Origin: Mytilus edulis | Taxonomy: Eukaryota > Mollusca > Bivalvia > Mytilida > Mytilidae | Assembly (NCBI RefSeq): GCF_963676685.1 | Contig: NC_092346.1 | Span: 32,067,133 to 32,131,132, forward strand | DNA length: 64,000 nucleotides | Direction: 5' to 3' | In this document: one piece after another, positions 33,081-45,000 of the stretch | How the letters are laid out: each line of letters opens with the position of its first letter | Numbering within the stretch: position 1 is the stretch's first letter | Position numbers and translations under genes: made by a program | Notes under the pieces: generated by a model | The model's database searches: none | Told to the model about the DNA's origin: nothing | What the model saw: the letters and a program-made list of their open reading frames with translations, nothing else

Positions 33081-33171
33081 AGAATGGGTTTTAAAGTGGC
33101 GCCATATAAAACAGAAGAGAACTCAAAGAGTTGATTATGAAGATAAGGAGGGTGCTACTTACTTAAAACAG
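33011..33171 (+). CDS. EIF2AK4: GCN2 exon 8 (pseudokinase N-lobe)
   Basis: GHSLHGSTVYAGIDTANGELVAISEWVLKWR matches the pseudokinase strand-and-helix region of GCN2, where vertebrates have a YEWVLQW segment. It ends YLKQ at a gtaaat donor in phase 0. The acceptor is the third of three tandem copies. Intact. Confidence 0.9.
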
Positions 33172-33349
33172 GTAAATGAAAAAATGCTTTCAAAACCTAA
33201 TTGGTTAACGTCAAAAAATGAAATAAATAAGAATTTAAACATTCTATCAGTGTCTAAGTAGTTTGATTCATTCTAGTTTTTTCCAAGCAGCTATTTTCAT
33301 GATCTTTCAAATAAAAAAACTACATTAATCTTACAATTTAGATAATCAA

Positions 33350-33460
33350 ACCAGTGGTGTATCCAGAACTTTTTGTAAGGGGGGGGGGGGGGTGGGGGGG
33401 TGCTCGCTCCAGTCACGCTTCAGTGATTCCCTATATAATCAACCAAATTTTTCCCACAGG
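33350..33460 (+). repeat. G-tract repeat related to 46055-46170
   Basis: After 'gtatccagaactttttgtaa' comes an 11-G run and 'ctccagtcacgcttcagtga' with 'ttccctatataa'. The same phrases occur at 46085-46125 after another G-rich tract. Low-copy interspersed repeat, no coding potential. Confidence 0.65.
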
Positions 33461-33734
33461 GCCCACCTGGATCCACCTATGCAAACACTGATTATTATGA
33501 GGAAAGGTTTTGTCAATTTCTCTTTCTCAATTACTCACTGACTATACATATAGTGAAAGATCGTCATAAAAATGTGAAAATTCAAAAATTTTGCATGCAA
33601 AAAAATTTTAAGATTTACCAAAAATGTCATCGTAATTTCCAACCTCAAAATCATCTGTCCACACACTGACAGTTTTAATTAAAGTTATGTAAAGAGAAAT
33701 CTTATATATAAATATACAGTGTAACCTGTGTTAT

Positions 33735-33945
33735 CCAACATAGAGGAGGGATAGGAGGGGTCATGATCCCAAAATCCCAGGCTTAAAAACACGAAATCCC
33801 GAGGTCCCGAATTTAAATAAATAAAAATCCCGGATCCCGAAATTCGAAAAAAAGAATTCCCAGGTCCCGAAGGGGTATGTCCTGAAATCCCGAGCTTAAA
33901 AACACCCGATCCTGGAGTCCCGATAAAGGTCCTATCCCCCCTCAA
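33735..33945. repeat. Short degenerate repeats of the 'atcccga' motif
   Basis: The motif (A)TCCCGA or its variants occurs about ten times in 200 bp, with longer periods marked by 'ggcttaaaaacac' (33779) and 'gagcttaaaaacac' (33892). The minus-strand frame through it is Gly/Ser/Pro-rich and is a repeat by-product. Confidence 0.6.
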
Positions 33946-34971
33946 CATACTGGGGAACCAAAAAAAAGTCTGATTAAGCATGGTGTCGCAATACTGTGGT
34001 TTTTTTCTGCAAAGATAGCCCTATTTTGGGACCCGAAAAATGTTTTGGTTAAAGCAGGATGTTGGAATACTCAGGTGTCGGATTAGGCAGGTTACTCTGT
34101 ATTTGAAAACAAAGAAAGTGATAATTCAGCTATAATTAACTGAGGTTGTAGTCTTCTATCAGGTACCATACTATGCACCATAGGGTGTAGTCAGTTTAAT
34201 AAGCATACACATTATACATGTCTCCCTTGTGGCTAATATACATTTAAAAGCTAGAGTTATTTCCCTTTGAATATAAAATTTTAGGTTTGCATATCTTCTT
34301 GTGTAGTTGCTATTCACTTTGTATGGATGAGATTTATACATGTGAAAAATAGGAATGTGGGTATGTGTAAATGAGACAGCAACCCCATGACATAAATAAC
34401 GAAAAACCATCTAGAGGGCAGTTTACAATCTTCCTCAATTATGCAGATGTCTATACAACAATTAATGCTCTAAATTGTGCTGAGGGTAGAACAGCTGACA
34501 ATATAATAAACAAGAATCATAATAGATCTGCCAGTTACACCTAATTCTAATATCATACACAGTTTTCAGTTGGCTGTGCAGACCTTTTTGTAGAATTTAT
34601 ACTTGCATCTTAGTAGACAATCTTGCGTTCTTTCCCCGACGGTGGTTTATTGTATAAAATCTTAATAATATTAAAGAACTATTTATTTTTAACCTACTGT
34701 ATATTCATTTAATTTCCTTGGTACCTATTTTCGTAGATTAAGAAAAACGTACATGTTGGTGGATAGTTGATTTCATGAATTTGCAAAAGGCTGCATACAA
34801 GCCTATAGAAAATTTATCCTTCGTAGAACATTTAATTTGGTGGTTCACCTTTTTCACCAAAATTGGTATCCACAATTGATAATGAATCCACAGTATTAAG
34901 AGTGTATATTTGTATATAAAAAAAGTACTAGGCTTATTTACATATTGAATTTCTTGCTTTTTTTATTCCAG

Positions 34972-35082
34972 ATTACAAGCATTGAACAAGAAATACACAG
35001 CTTGATTCGATTACGACATAAAAATCTAATTCACTACTTAGCTATAAAGTATATACAGGAAGCTGGGAAATGTACAGTTTAT
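34972..35082 (+). CDS. EIF2AK4: GCN2 exon 9 (pseudokinase, helix C region)
   Basis: Thirty-seven codons: ITSIEQEIHSLIRLRHKNLIHYLAIKY and on to GKCTVY. The E-x2-x-L-x2-L-x-H-x-N-L/V-(I/V) pattern is kinase helix C leading to strand 4, and vertebrate GCN2 has the matching LSHPNVVRYLAM. Phase 0 both sides; donor gtaagt. A 1-kb repeat element begins only about 14 bp into the following intron. Intact. Confidence 0.9.
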
Positions 35083-35096
35083 GTAAGTTAATATTT

Positions 35097-36108
35097 ATAC
35101 CCCCGCTTTAAAAAAGGGGGGGTATACTGTTTTACCTCTGTCTGTCAGTCCGTCCGTCCGTCCATCAGTCCGTCAGTCAGTCCGTCAGTCAGTCCGTCAG
35201 TCAGTCCGTCCCATGAAACTTTCGTCACATTTTTCTCAGGAACTACACATCCACCCTTTCTGTAATTTAGTATCAACATTTATATATGTCAGCCACACCG
35301 TGTGATGCGTTTTCAGATTCATCGCTTAACAACTTCCTGTTTAACGAACACTTGTCTGATTTTACACATGATAGCCAAGTTGAAAATTTTCGTCACATTT
35401 TTCTCAGGAACTACAATACAAGGATTTCTGAAATTTGGTTTCAGGATTTATATAAGTCACCTATACCGTGTGATGCGTTTTCAGATTCATCACTCGACAA
35501 CTTCCTGTTTACCGAACACTTGTATGATTTTACACATGATAGCCAAGTTGAAAATTTTCGTCACATTTTTCTCAGGAACTACAATACAAGGATTTCTGAA
35601 ATTTGGTTTCAGGATTTATATAAGTCAGCTATACCGTGTGATGCGTTTTCAGATTCATCACTCGACTACTTCCTGTTTACCGAACACTTGTATGATTTTA
35701 CACATGATAGCCAAGTTGAAAATTTTCGTCACATTTTTCTCAGGAACTACAATACAAGGATTTCTGAAATTTGGTTTCAGGATTTATATAAGTCAGCTAT
35801 ACCGTGTGATGCGTTTTCAGATTCATCACTCGACTACTTCCTGTTTACCGAACACTTGTATGATTTTACACATGATAGCCAAGTTAAAAATTTTCGTCAC
35901 ATTTTTCTCAGGAACTACAATACAAGGATTTCTGAAATTTGGTTTCAGGATTTTTATAAGTCAGCTATACCGTGTGATGCGTTTTCAGATTCATCACTCG
36001 ACAACTTCCTGTTTACCGAACACTTGCATATTTTTACACTATTAATATTATCCACTTGCGGCGGGGGTATCATCAGTGAGCAGTAGCTCGCAGTTTCACT
36101 TGTTTTAT
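35097..36108 (+). mobile_element. TIR element with 168-bp tandem repeats, longer copy
   Basis: Left end ATACCCCCGC and right end GCGGGGGTAT (36061-36070) are inverse. Inside are a GTCC/GTCA tract (35146-35210) and a 168-bp tandem repeat whose marker 'gtgtgatgcgttttcagatt' recurs at 35300, 35468, 35636, 35804 and 35972. Because 168 is 56 codons, two overlapping plus frames stay open for 266 and 247 codons across the array; neither resembles a known protein. The shorter copy is at 54012-54547. Shared sequence continues past the right TIR to 'cacttgttttat'. Confidence 0.75.
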
Positions 36109-37620
36109 GAAATTGTCTCATATTATCAAGAGAGGAGAAATAAAGATTTTAGCATTTTTTGAGAAAAATTCATACATGTCAGAATTTTGGATGAAAATAA
36201 ATTGTAACAGAACAATTTTAAAGATGGGACTCATTGGGGTCTAAGCGTGATGTGGGATTGGCTGATTTTTTTAAGCGTGACACATGAAAGTTGAATGATT
36301 AAGTGTGAAAACGGGAAAAAAAGACAGACGGTACATGGGTAATTACATGTGCTCTTATGGCAACGAGAAGTGGGATATAGAGTTCTCACTAAACAATATG
36401 CGGGATCTGGGATTAGACCCCACAAGGAGACCTCCTTAGAGATCCTTGTTACCAGTGTAGATAAGAAGCAGATTCAGTATTTTCATATGTGCCACAGGAA
36501 ATCCTGATCTATATGATTAGAATGGCTGCATGTTAATCTCAATTATACTGCTAATAAGTATTTAGATGAACCTGTTATTAACTTGTAAAATCAGTTCAGC
36601 AGAATATGGAAAATATATAAGTGGAATGTACATATGATACCCTTGAAATGCACTGTTCCTGTCAAATGCCAAACACAACAATTTTTATGCCCCATTTTTA
36701 TGCCCCATTTATTATTCCCCGATTTATATGGGCATTATGTTTTCTGATCTGTGGGTCTGTTTGTCTGTCAGTCCGTCCGTCCATTAGTTAGTTTGTCCTG
36801 CTTCAGGTTAAAGTTTTTGGCCTCAAGTCTGTGCATCAGCTCATTTTTGTTGGAATTTTGGCGCCTGGAGTCTGGGCCTCTGTCTCATATTCATTTTTTG
36901 GAGCCTTGAGTCTGGGTGTCAGATCATTTCAAAGCAAAGCTTTTTGAAATTGTCCAGTACAATACATCCCAATCTGATCACTTATGCCTACATTTTACAG
37001 ATGCCTCAGTTGTTCAATGTAACATGCCCAAATAAACTACTTGAGACCATGAATATCATTTCATGTATCACAAACTCATTTTTCTTTTGATTGTCAAATT
37101 TTTAGAAACATTCAGGATGAGATCCATTATATTTTATATATTTGTTATTGTGTAGCCTGACATCAAATCTAGCAACCTATAGAAATGAACTGATATTTTC
37201 TCTATGTTTGTTTGATATCTATCAGTTATACAGTATATGAAGACTCTAAGCATGTTATTTATTATGAATGAATGATATACTGGTAAGACACTTTCATGCT
37301 CCCACACTTGTCGATCACTCTATTATACAGTAAGTTTAGAATGTAATGTTTACATTTATCAATGTAACTCTTTGTCAGTTAACTTTTTTCTCCAGCAATT
37401 TTGTATAGCTAGTTTTCAGTCTCAGTGGATGAGTTGTCTAAGTAGTTCCCATCTACACTAGCAAGTCAACATTGAGGTTGTGAATAACCTCATCATAGAT
37501 ACAAGGATTGAAATTTTATATTTACGCCAGACGCACGTCTCGTCTACAAAAGACTCATCAGTGACGCTCGAATAAAAAAATATTGAGTTTCAACTCAATT
37601 TGGCAAGGTGCTTTTGACTC
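36109..37620. other. GCN2 intron 9, repeat-derived and unassigned sequence
   Basis: It holds a 'tgccccatttttatgcccca' plus 'gtctgtcagtccgtccgtcc' repeat at about 36690-36800 and a 'gcctggagtctgggcctctg' segment at about 36860-36930. The minus-strand hammerhead relic lies at 37524-37567. The rest is unassigned. Confidence 0.45.
37524..37567 (-). ncRNA. Hammerhead ribozyme relic with mutated core
   Basis: On the minus strand CUGAUGA (complement of 37555-37561), stem II GUCU/AGAC and stem I GCGUCA/UGGCGU are all kept. The conserved GAAA reads GAGA (complement of 37538-37541), a change in the catalytic core expected to abolish or strongly reduce cleavage. The flank 'aaaatttcaatccttgtatc' (minus strand) matches the other copies. 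Confidence 0.65.
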
Positions 37621-37629
37621 AGATTTCAA

Positions 37630-38220
37630 TTGACTAGAATGGATTTTGCCTGCTTTAGGTTGGTGGGTCTCTGTTGTTACTCATGTTTTCTTCACCAATA
37701 AAACTAATCACTGTAGTATAGCCAATTGTCAGAAAAGTGGTTTTAGACACCAACAATCAATCAATTAAATAACCAGTAATTGGTCATTGGGTTTGTTGGG
37801 CTCTAATGGTACTCCTACTTTCTCCATCAATAAACTGGACACTAAACAGAGCAAAAGGTGAAAGTTGTGTTAAACCCCAACTATCAATCAATCAAGCAAT
37901 CAGTAATTAAGTGGATATTTAGGGTCCCTGTTGGTACTCCTGCTCCCTCAAGTATTAAAACTGATTACTTAATATAGCCAAAGGTGAAAGTTGTGTTAAA
38001 CCCCAACAATCAATCAATCAAAATTTGACGGATTTTTGGTTGGTCTCTGTTTGTGCTTTTTCACCAATAAAACTGATCACATAATATAGCCAAGTGTGAA
38101 GGTGGTGTTACAAGCCAACAATTAATCAATCAAGCAACCAGTAATTGGGCATATTTTTCAGGGATATCTGTTGATACTCCTGCTTCCTCCACAAATAAAA
38201 TCAATCAATTGATCAATATG
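37630..38220 (+). repeat. Tandem copies of an 'aatcaatcaatca'-tailed SINE-like unit
   Basis: About five units of 115-130 bp share 'accaataaaactgatcac', 'atatagccaaaggtgaaagt', 'tgtgttaaaccccaacaatc' and a tail of AATC repeats. Exact phrases recur at about 37853 and 37980 (127 bp apart). The unit is a diverged relative of the repeats at 25205 and 32580. Confidence 0.7.
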
Positions 38221-38248
38221 AACTTTCATTTCTACCTGTGACAACTGC

Positions 38249-38729
38249 TTAAGGGGGCTCGCAGGTATAAACCATTTTTTTTTTCTAATATAGGATTTCC
38301 CTATATTTTTCTATAAATGAACTCCATCTTATACTTAATAGAAATATAGAATAAAAACATGGGGTCACCGTTCATTTAATCTCACAATCTGCCTTCGAGA
38401 GAAGCATACATTTTTGTAAAATTACTTTTTTTCTGTTGAACTAATAGGAAAATAAAGATAATATCGAAAAAAAAAATAAAAAAAATATAGGTCACTGATG
38501 ACTTAAAAAAGATATTTCAATTATAAAGCAAAAAAAATGGCATTTTTGCACCTAAGGGAGATAATTTGGAGCTTTTTCGATAATATACACATTTTGAAAG
38601 TCATCTGGGGTCAAAACGAATTGACTTTTTGGAATGATTTTTGCTGTTTAATAAAGTAACAACTAATAACGTAAAAAAAATTGTAATGAAAACAAGAAAA
38701 ATAATTTTTATAACCACGAGCCTCCTTAA
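38249..38729. mobile_element. piggyBac-like MITE (TTAA target site)
   Basis: TTAA at 38249-38252 and 38726-38729 brackets inverted ends: left GGGGGCTCGCAGGTATAA, right (inverted) GGAGGCTCGTGGTTATAA. Length is about 480 bp with an A/T-rich non-coding interior. TTAA duplication with short inverted ends is the signature of piggyBac-type insertion; no transposase was found nearby. Confidence 0.75.
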
Positions 38730-39337
38730 CGAATAATTAACTCATCAATCAATTGATCAATATACACTTTCATTTCTAACTTTGATAACTGGGTAACGAT
38801 AAACCAACCAACCAACAAAAATCAATCACCAACGGATCAACCAACCAAAAATTTATGTTAGTAAAGGCGGAGACATCCATTGACAATTATTTCAACAATT
38901 GATTTTATTTTTTGATAGGGTTAATAATTTTAAATAATTCTGGTATATTCACTTATCATTGAAGACTGTTTGTTGATGCATATACATGTATTTCTCTTGT
39001 TTAGATCTCTTTTTTTTGTTTTTAAGTTGCTTTCTTATTGTCAATACACTATGTCCCCCTTTTATACATATTTGTCAGATATCAAACTAAAAAAATAATT
39101 TCACTATCTATTAAGGTAGTTTTTATTATGATCTTTAGCTTTAGTTGGGATCCATAGTATGCTTAAAAAGTAACATTTTGAATAAAAAGGAAAATAACTG
39201 TTATACAAGATATTGGTCTAATCAGTTCTGGTAAGTTCACTCGTAAGCTGTAAGTCCAGTTGTCATATGCATATGACATGGATATTGTTTGCCTTATACT
39301 ATTTCACATATTTCTTTTTCATTAAAGTTTGAAAGTT

Positions 39338-41035
39338 TTAGAATCCTTCAATGTTTATTTCATATAGCTTTGCTTCTTTAGTTTGACTACCTGCAGCCTT
39401 AATACATCCTATATAAAGTTGTCCAGTTGTGTTGAAGGCAAGAGAATATGGAAACTCTATTCCTATATCCTTGGTATTGAAATATGAAATCAAATGACCA
39501 TTGTCATTGAGGATGTGTAAGATTTGGGTACTCAGATCTATCACAACAACATTGTCACTTGGTGTTGTCACAATGTTTATTGGTTTGAATGGTTCACTCT
39601 TATTGATAGTTGGATGACCTGTATACTGGTTTATTATATGTCCGCCTTGTCCTAAGATCACTACTATACCTCTAGCATCATCTGAAATCCAATCCACTAC
39701 ATGTATATTTCCGTTACATGTAGTGGTTATATACATTGGTTTACTAAACATAGGTTGATTATGTTTATCATGTTCATACACAGCCTCCTTGTCTCCTTTC
39801 TTGTTCATTATGATCACAGCTCCTCTTTTTAGTTTACCATTACCAGCTCCTACTATAAGTTTATTGTCACTGATAACATGGATAGCAATGGGAAGTAAAG
39901 GTGATACATCATAAATAGAATCAGTCAGTTCACCACTACTGCTAATGTGTTGTAACCTTGTTTTACCTTTAGCACACAGAAGGAGTTGATTAGATGGAGT
40001 AACTGCCATTCCAAACACTTCAATGTTGAATTTAGACATCACCTTTAGGTTGGTTCCTTCAGGTTTTACTCTCTGTAACACTTTAAAAACACCTGAATTT
40101 ATCCAAATTGACTGATCAAGGCATGGACTTACAAATGTTATTGACTCAAGTTCAGTCTGGTACTCACTATTGATGACCAGGGAGATGTTTATATCTGCTG
40201 ACAAGTTTCCATCATCTTGTAGCGATCCAATGTGAGATTGGTTCAAATTTCCTGGAACAAATGTTGGTAAAGAAGTATAGCTAGGCCTGGTTCGTGGTTC
40301 TTGGGTTTCAGTGAATTTTTCCATCTTCTTGACCTCTTTGAAAAAGTCAGAGGCATTGGAAAGGTCAATACAGTCTTGGAATTCATTGATTTTGCCCACC
40401 TTCTGTTTTGTGAATAATGATATAGCGTTCAAATCAGATTTGACTGTTGATAAAACAGTTTCATGATTATGTTCTAATTTAATTTTGAGTTCTTTAAAAT
40501 ATTGTTCTACTTGCTCTTTTACGGTTTCCTCATGACTTCGAATATTTCTTTTTTCCTTGTTATACTTTATATTTTCAGCGGACACTAGTTTATTGAGCTG
40601 GTCTTTCTTTGCATTGGTTGTATAATTACTCTTCTGCATTTTACTTTGTCCTTTTTTTAATATTTCTACTTTGATGTTGTATGCATCACTAATTTCGATT
40701 AAATCATGCTTCTTATGAATTTTAGCGACACAGGTTGGACACACAAGGACGTCACATGTATTACAGTAAAGACATGATGATTGTCCAGTATGGTCAGCAC
40801 ACTTAATATTGGTAAAATCCAGTTCTTCAGTATGCAGTCCAATCTCTTCTCTACTGATTATCTTATGATCAAGTGCATTTTTGAATTGAGAATGAACATT
40901 GTCCTTGCAATAACCACACATCAGTATACTGCAGTCCATGCATTTCCACTGAATTGGTCTATCTGTTTTACATAATTTACAATTAACAGGAACTTGACCT
41001 CCTCCAAACGGCTGAGAGGAAGCCATATTTGTCAT
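39338..41035 (-). CDS. B-box / coiled-coil / beta-propeller protein (TRIM-like, no RING)
   Basis: Single-exon frame of 565 residues. The N-terminus has two B-box zinc fingers: ligands C19, C22, C32, C35, C40, C43, H48, H57 in the first, and C79, H82, C91, C94, C99, C102, H107, H110 in the second. Residues about 125-260 are Lys/Glu-rich and predicted coiled coil, and about 300-565 form repeated strand pairs like the NHL or six-blade propellers of TRIM2/3/71-type proteins. No RING finger precedes the B-boxes, so E3 ligase activity is not supported. Such intronless B-box proteins form large families in bivalves and are often linked to immunity or RNA regulation by homology; the role here is unknown. 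Start chosen at the first Met (41033-41035); Met4 (MASSQPF) is an equally good start. It lies antisense in GCN2 intron 9 and is intact. Confidence 0.9.
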   Translation of the reverse strand: MTNMASSQPFGGGQVPVNCKLCKTDRPIQWKCMDCSILMCGYCKDNVHSQFKNALDHKIISREEIGLHTEELDFTNIKCADHTGQSSCLYCNTCDVLVCPTCVAKIHKKHDLIEISDAYNIKVEILKKGQSKMQKSNYTTNAKKDQLNKLVSAENIKYNKEKRNIRSHEETVKEQVEQYFKELKIKLEHNHETVLSTVKSDLNAISLFTKQKVGKINEFQDCIDLSNASDFFKEVKKMEKFTETQEPRTRPSYTSLPTFVPGNLNQSHIGSLQDDGNLSADINISLVINSEYQTELESITFVSPCLDQSIWINSGVFKVLQRVKPEGTNLKVMSKFNIEVFGMAVTPSNQLLLCAKGKTRLQHISSSGELTDSIYDVSPLLPIAIHVISDNKLIVGAGNGKLKRGAVIIMNKKGDKEAVYEHDKHNQPMFSKPMYITTTCNGNIHVVDWISDDARGIVVILGQGGHIINQYTGHPTINKSEPFKPINIVTTPSDNVVVIDLSTQILHILNDNGHLISYFNTKDIGIEFPYSLAFNTTGQLYIGCIKAAGSQTKEAKLYEINIEGF

Positions 41036-42171
41036 GTGTGTCCCAGGTATTTCACTTCCTTGTTTGATCTATTTTTAAGTTGTTATGATCAATAAGTTAA
41101 ATACCCTTGTACTTAGTGAATATACTGAAACATGATAACAGTGAACAAATAATTTATCGTTTGTGTAAATTTAAATACCATGATTGAGAAGACCATAAAT
41201 ATTATATTTCACATGCCTACAATAATTTACAACTAATTAGGTTACCTTCACTGACTGTTCCTAAGATAATCTACTTATTTTTTAGTCTGTTTGACTGTTA
41301 GTCTTTCTGTTTATCAGTACATCCATCCATTCCAAATCAAGTTCAAAAATGATGTAAACTTTAAAAAAATTATGCTAAATAATGGTTTTCACCCATATAT
41401 TACAGATCACTGATCAGGTTACAGTTTTGTTTAGGGTAGTTTCCAATAAAGTTGTAATAATATCAACTTAAAACTTTAGTTCACATGTTCATTTAAATGT
41501 GAACTCATAAAAAATAAATGCCAAATAAATTAGGGTTTTGACCCAGATTACAAGGTTCACTGAATATGAAAATGTGGTAGTATGATCAGGGCATGGAGAC
41601 AGATGGACACATATTCTTGTTAAGACTACTTTCTTTCTTTGGTCCTTTTTGGTTTTATCTGTCCTTCAATGTTTAATTTGTGTATTTGGTTTTAGACTTT
41701 CAATTTTCGTTGGCCTTAAGCATCACTGAAGTGAATAGATATAAAGTGCCAATCTTTGTAAGAATAAAGCAATTCAGAAGAATTTCAAAACATGGCTGAA
41801 AAAAAACACATCAGGAAAAGAAACAAATGTTATATTCTTTCAACAAAATACATTTTAAACTAAAATCAATTCAAACTCCAGCGGGATTTTGTTTGTTATG
41901 TTTTCACCACTGTCTTATTCTTAGGCAGATTGGCACTGAAATGCAAAATGTGCATCTGGTTAAGTAAAAAATGTACTGTTAATGTTATTACCAATTAAGG
42001 TACAACTTATTCTATTTAACCGGTACTGTTATCAATTGTATTAAATATGAGAAATTCTTTTTTACATTTTTAAATTTGATTTCTTAGCATAAAATCAGTA
42101 GCATATATAAGACCGTTATACAATTTTCTTTCAATATCTTATAATTATTTTTTATTTCTGTTTTAAAATAG
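41036..42171. other. Upstream of the B-box gene / GCN2 intron 9 end
   Basis: This would contain the B-box gene's promoter and any 5' UTR, but no clear TATA box or upstream exon is seen. No repeat was recognised with confidence. The last bases (to 42171) form the 'ttttaaaatag' acceptor of GCN2 exon 10. Confidence 0.4.
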
Positions 42172-42324
42172 ATTTTAATGGATTATTCTGGAGGTGCTAG
42201 TCTCAACATACATATAACAGAATCACGTCCACTCTCTGTAGATATCATTAAAGCTTACACAGAGGAGATTTTGTATGGATTAGAGTATTTACACAAAAAA
42301 GATGTGGTACATAAGTACCTAAGG
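42172..42324 (+). CDS. EIF2AK4: GCN2 exon 10 (pseudokinase C-lobe start)
   Basis: Fifty-one codons: ILMDYSGGASLNIHITESRPL then DIIKAYTEEILYGLEYLHKKDVVHKYLR. The GLEYLH...VVHK segment is the catalytic-loop position of the pseudokinase, where HRD is replaced by HK-x-L, as in other GCN2 proteins. Phase 0 both sides; donor gtaggt. Intact. Confidence 0.9.
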
Positions 42325-45000
42325 GTAGGTAACTGATGATAAAATTCTATTCAATGTGTATGCTTGTTCAATTAAATATGAATAATATGGGGGAGGGAGG
42401 TATTATTGTCTATGCGACAGCAATCCACCAACACAATAGACAACATAAGCAATATCTTTAACATTTGACTAGTGCTTTTTAGGTTGAAGCAATTTTTTTT
42501 AATTTGGATCGATAAATAATTAAATCATACTGAGACAAACATACAATTTAAATCATTTTAGAGGCAATACAAATTGAATTAATGCTGTATGTAACAAACA
42601 ATGCTTGCTTATCCTTCAAGCAAGCTCAAAGTAAACTATCAGCTGATATTCTGATAAAGAGAGCGTAACTCCTTCATACCTCTGCAATTGCATGAAAAAC
42701 ATAATCTTGTGCAATACCTTAAATTTATATCAGAATCAAACTGATAGAATTAAAATAAAATTGATACTTTAAAAAAAAATACACAGTGATTTCACAGCAA
42801 TCTTATATGTATAAATAATATTACTTGAGATAGATAAGTGATGAGCTAGAAAAAAACACAGAGACAATCTTGGTAAATCAAATTTCTTCCAGGAAATTAC
42901 CGTAATCAATTTTTATGCAGTTAAGCTGCATTATGCGAGCGCCCTCGATTTGTGTTCTACCCAATAAATGCTGAAATACTTGCCATTGTTATTATCTAGC
43001 TCGCTACTATGTTATATATAACTAATTGAACACTTTCTTAATACTTTTTATTCTGGATTACAAAAAATATGACCAGAAAAACCTTAAATGATCGTCGATT
43101 TATCCAAAAGTTTTGAAGTTACACATAGGAAGTAGTGCTTATTAAAAATCATTGTGTAGTTCATTATGACTTGTGCTTTTAGATAAGATGTCAAAGAACA
43201 ATTGTATGAAATATTTAATCGCCGAAAATATCTTAAGGCAAGTAGTTCAGATTTCCCAAATGGCAAAAGTCGTAGGGATATTGTTTGTCATCAATACGTA
43301 GTACAATTACGTCAGTAGTCTATTATATAATAAGTTCAACTGTTCATGCTGTTGGCGGCAATTTCAAATTAGAAAAAGAATTTTTCGTAGCTTTTCAATT
43401 TGGAGGCAGGTGTGCAAATTAGCGGTGGTCCGAGGTCCGCGACCTTCCACTTTTGCAAGCGGAATTTCGACTAGGATAGTTGGTTTCTAGCTACGCCCGA
43501 CGTAGTCACCTTCCACTTCAAACTCCGAAACAGTGGTGACATCTGGCTACGCTTCTTTTTTGTAGAGAAAGGGAAGTATGACCCGAACGATAACGCTGTA
43601 TGGAGTTTGCTTCCACTTGAAAGAAGATAAGAAATTACTTTGCAAACCTTCCATGCAAGTCACCAAAGTCTCCAATTAAACGAGCTAAAAACTTATTTTT
43701 ATCATTATTATTCATGACAGCGATGTTCATTTTGTTCAACCGCTAGCTTTATACAGAAAATCGCCGACAAATATTGTATAAATTCGAGTAAAATCGTATC
43801 TGATTGACAAAAACAACATTGTAAACACATAACAATGGCGACCGTGAAGACAAAATTTTACAATATCGGATCCGATTCCGGAAGCGGATAAGGATTATTC
43901 CGGGTTTGGCGATCATTTACAAAATAAATCAAAGCAGATGAAAAAATAAATCTATGCATGGTAAATTAATATAAACACTAGAATTGTAAACCAAAAGATA
44001 TATGTAAAAGAAAGCAAAAGCAGAAAAATATTTTATACAGAAACTCAAAATTACTTTTTGACAAATTTTAATTTAAAAATCCAATACAACGTGACAGCTG
44101 GCAACAGTATATCTAACAATATACATGTTCATGGTCACAGTCTAAATTTTCTTTATCAGTGATAAATGATGATAATACATGTGAGATGCTTTTAAAGTGT
44201 AAACATATTACTGCAATTTCGAAGGGTTATTAGTTTTTCTCAATTTTGAAGGGTCAATTAAAGTAGCTGAAAGTTTCTTTATTTTCACAAATAATGCAAC
44301 TATCTATAATACTAAAATTACGAGGTCCAATTTGTCAGCTGTCATCGGGTAAAAATGACAAATCAAAGAATTCAACTCTATATATCACTAATATAGGACA
44401 ATGGTGTAGATTAAAAATTACACCACTCCAGACCCTTTTGTTTTCCACATAATTAATATTGCCAATAATTAACAAGTTCCGGGTCGAATCCGATACCGAT
44501 ACCAATTGTATATTCACCTGTTAGCTATTACCTTATCTGTACGTTCCGCATTTGACAGGCGCACCACCAAACCGTGTATTTAGGATTTTGCTATATACAC
44601 GGGTCATAATCAAAGGGCTGACACTACTAAATTCAATCATTGTCAAATTGTTCCCTATTGTAGTTTTATTCAGCAATCAGCAAGACTTTCTAAGATAACT
44701 AATATAGGACAATGCTGTTGATTAAAAAATACTCCATTCCTGGATAGCTAGGACCTTTTGTTTTCCAAATAATTAATATTACCAATAATTGATAAGTTCC
44801 AGGTCGACGGGTTCAAACAGAAAGATTTGAAAGCAGAGAAAACTTTGTATCTTATAACCGACATGACTTTATCAGATGATAATACTAATTACTAAAATAA
44901 GGCTTAGGCATAGTTATATACTTTAATTCAGTCACGGACCCGCGATATCACGGGTGTGTACTTGTATTATATATACCTAAATGTAAGTAAATCATATGAT
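42325..45000. other. GCN2 intron 10, first part, mostly unassigned
   Basis: A less AT-rich patch at about 43370-43640 has the repeated phrases 'accttccacttttgcaag' / 'caccttccacttcaaactcc' and 'ctagctacgcccgacgtag' / 'catctggctacgcttc'. It is probably part of an unnamed transposon. A direct duplication of about 100 bp links 44388-44485 and 44699-44812 ('ctaatataggacaatg' ... 'gttttcc-c/a-aataattaatatt'). A short ATG frame at 43833 ends after 18 codons and is not called. Confidence 0.4.

Noticed and set aside
35286-36086. A 266-codon open frame with repeated 56-residue units
   Set aside because: It is an open frame across a 168-bp DNA repeat inside a TIR element. A second frame is equally open and no known domain is present. 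Kept as a finding, not called a gene.
43833-43889. ATG in good context starting an 18-codon frame (MATVKTKFYN...)
   Set aside because: Stops after 18 codons with no clear splice donor before the stop; no homology recognised.
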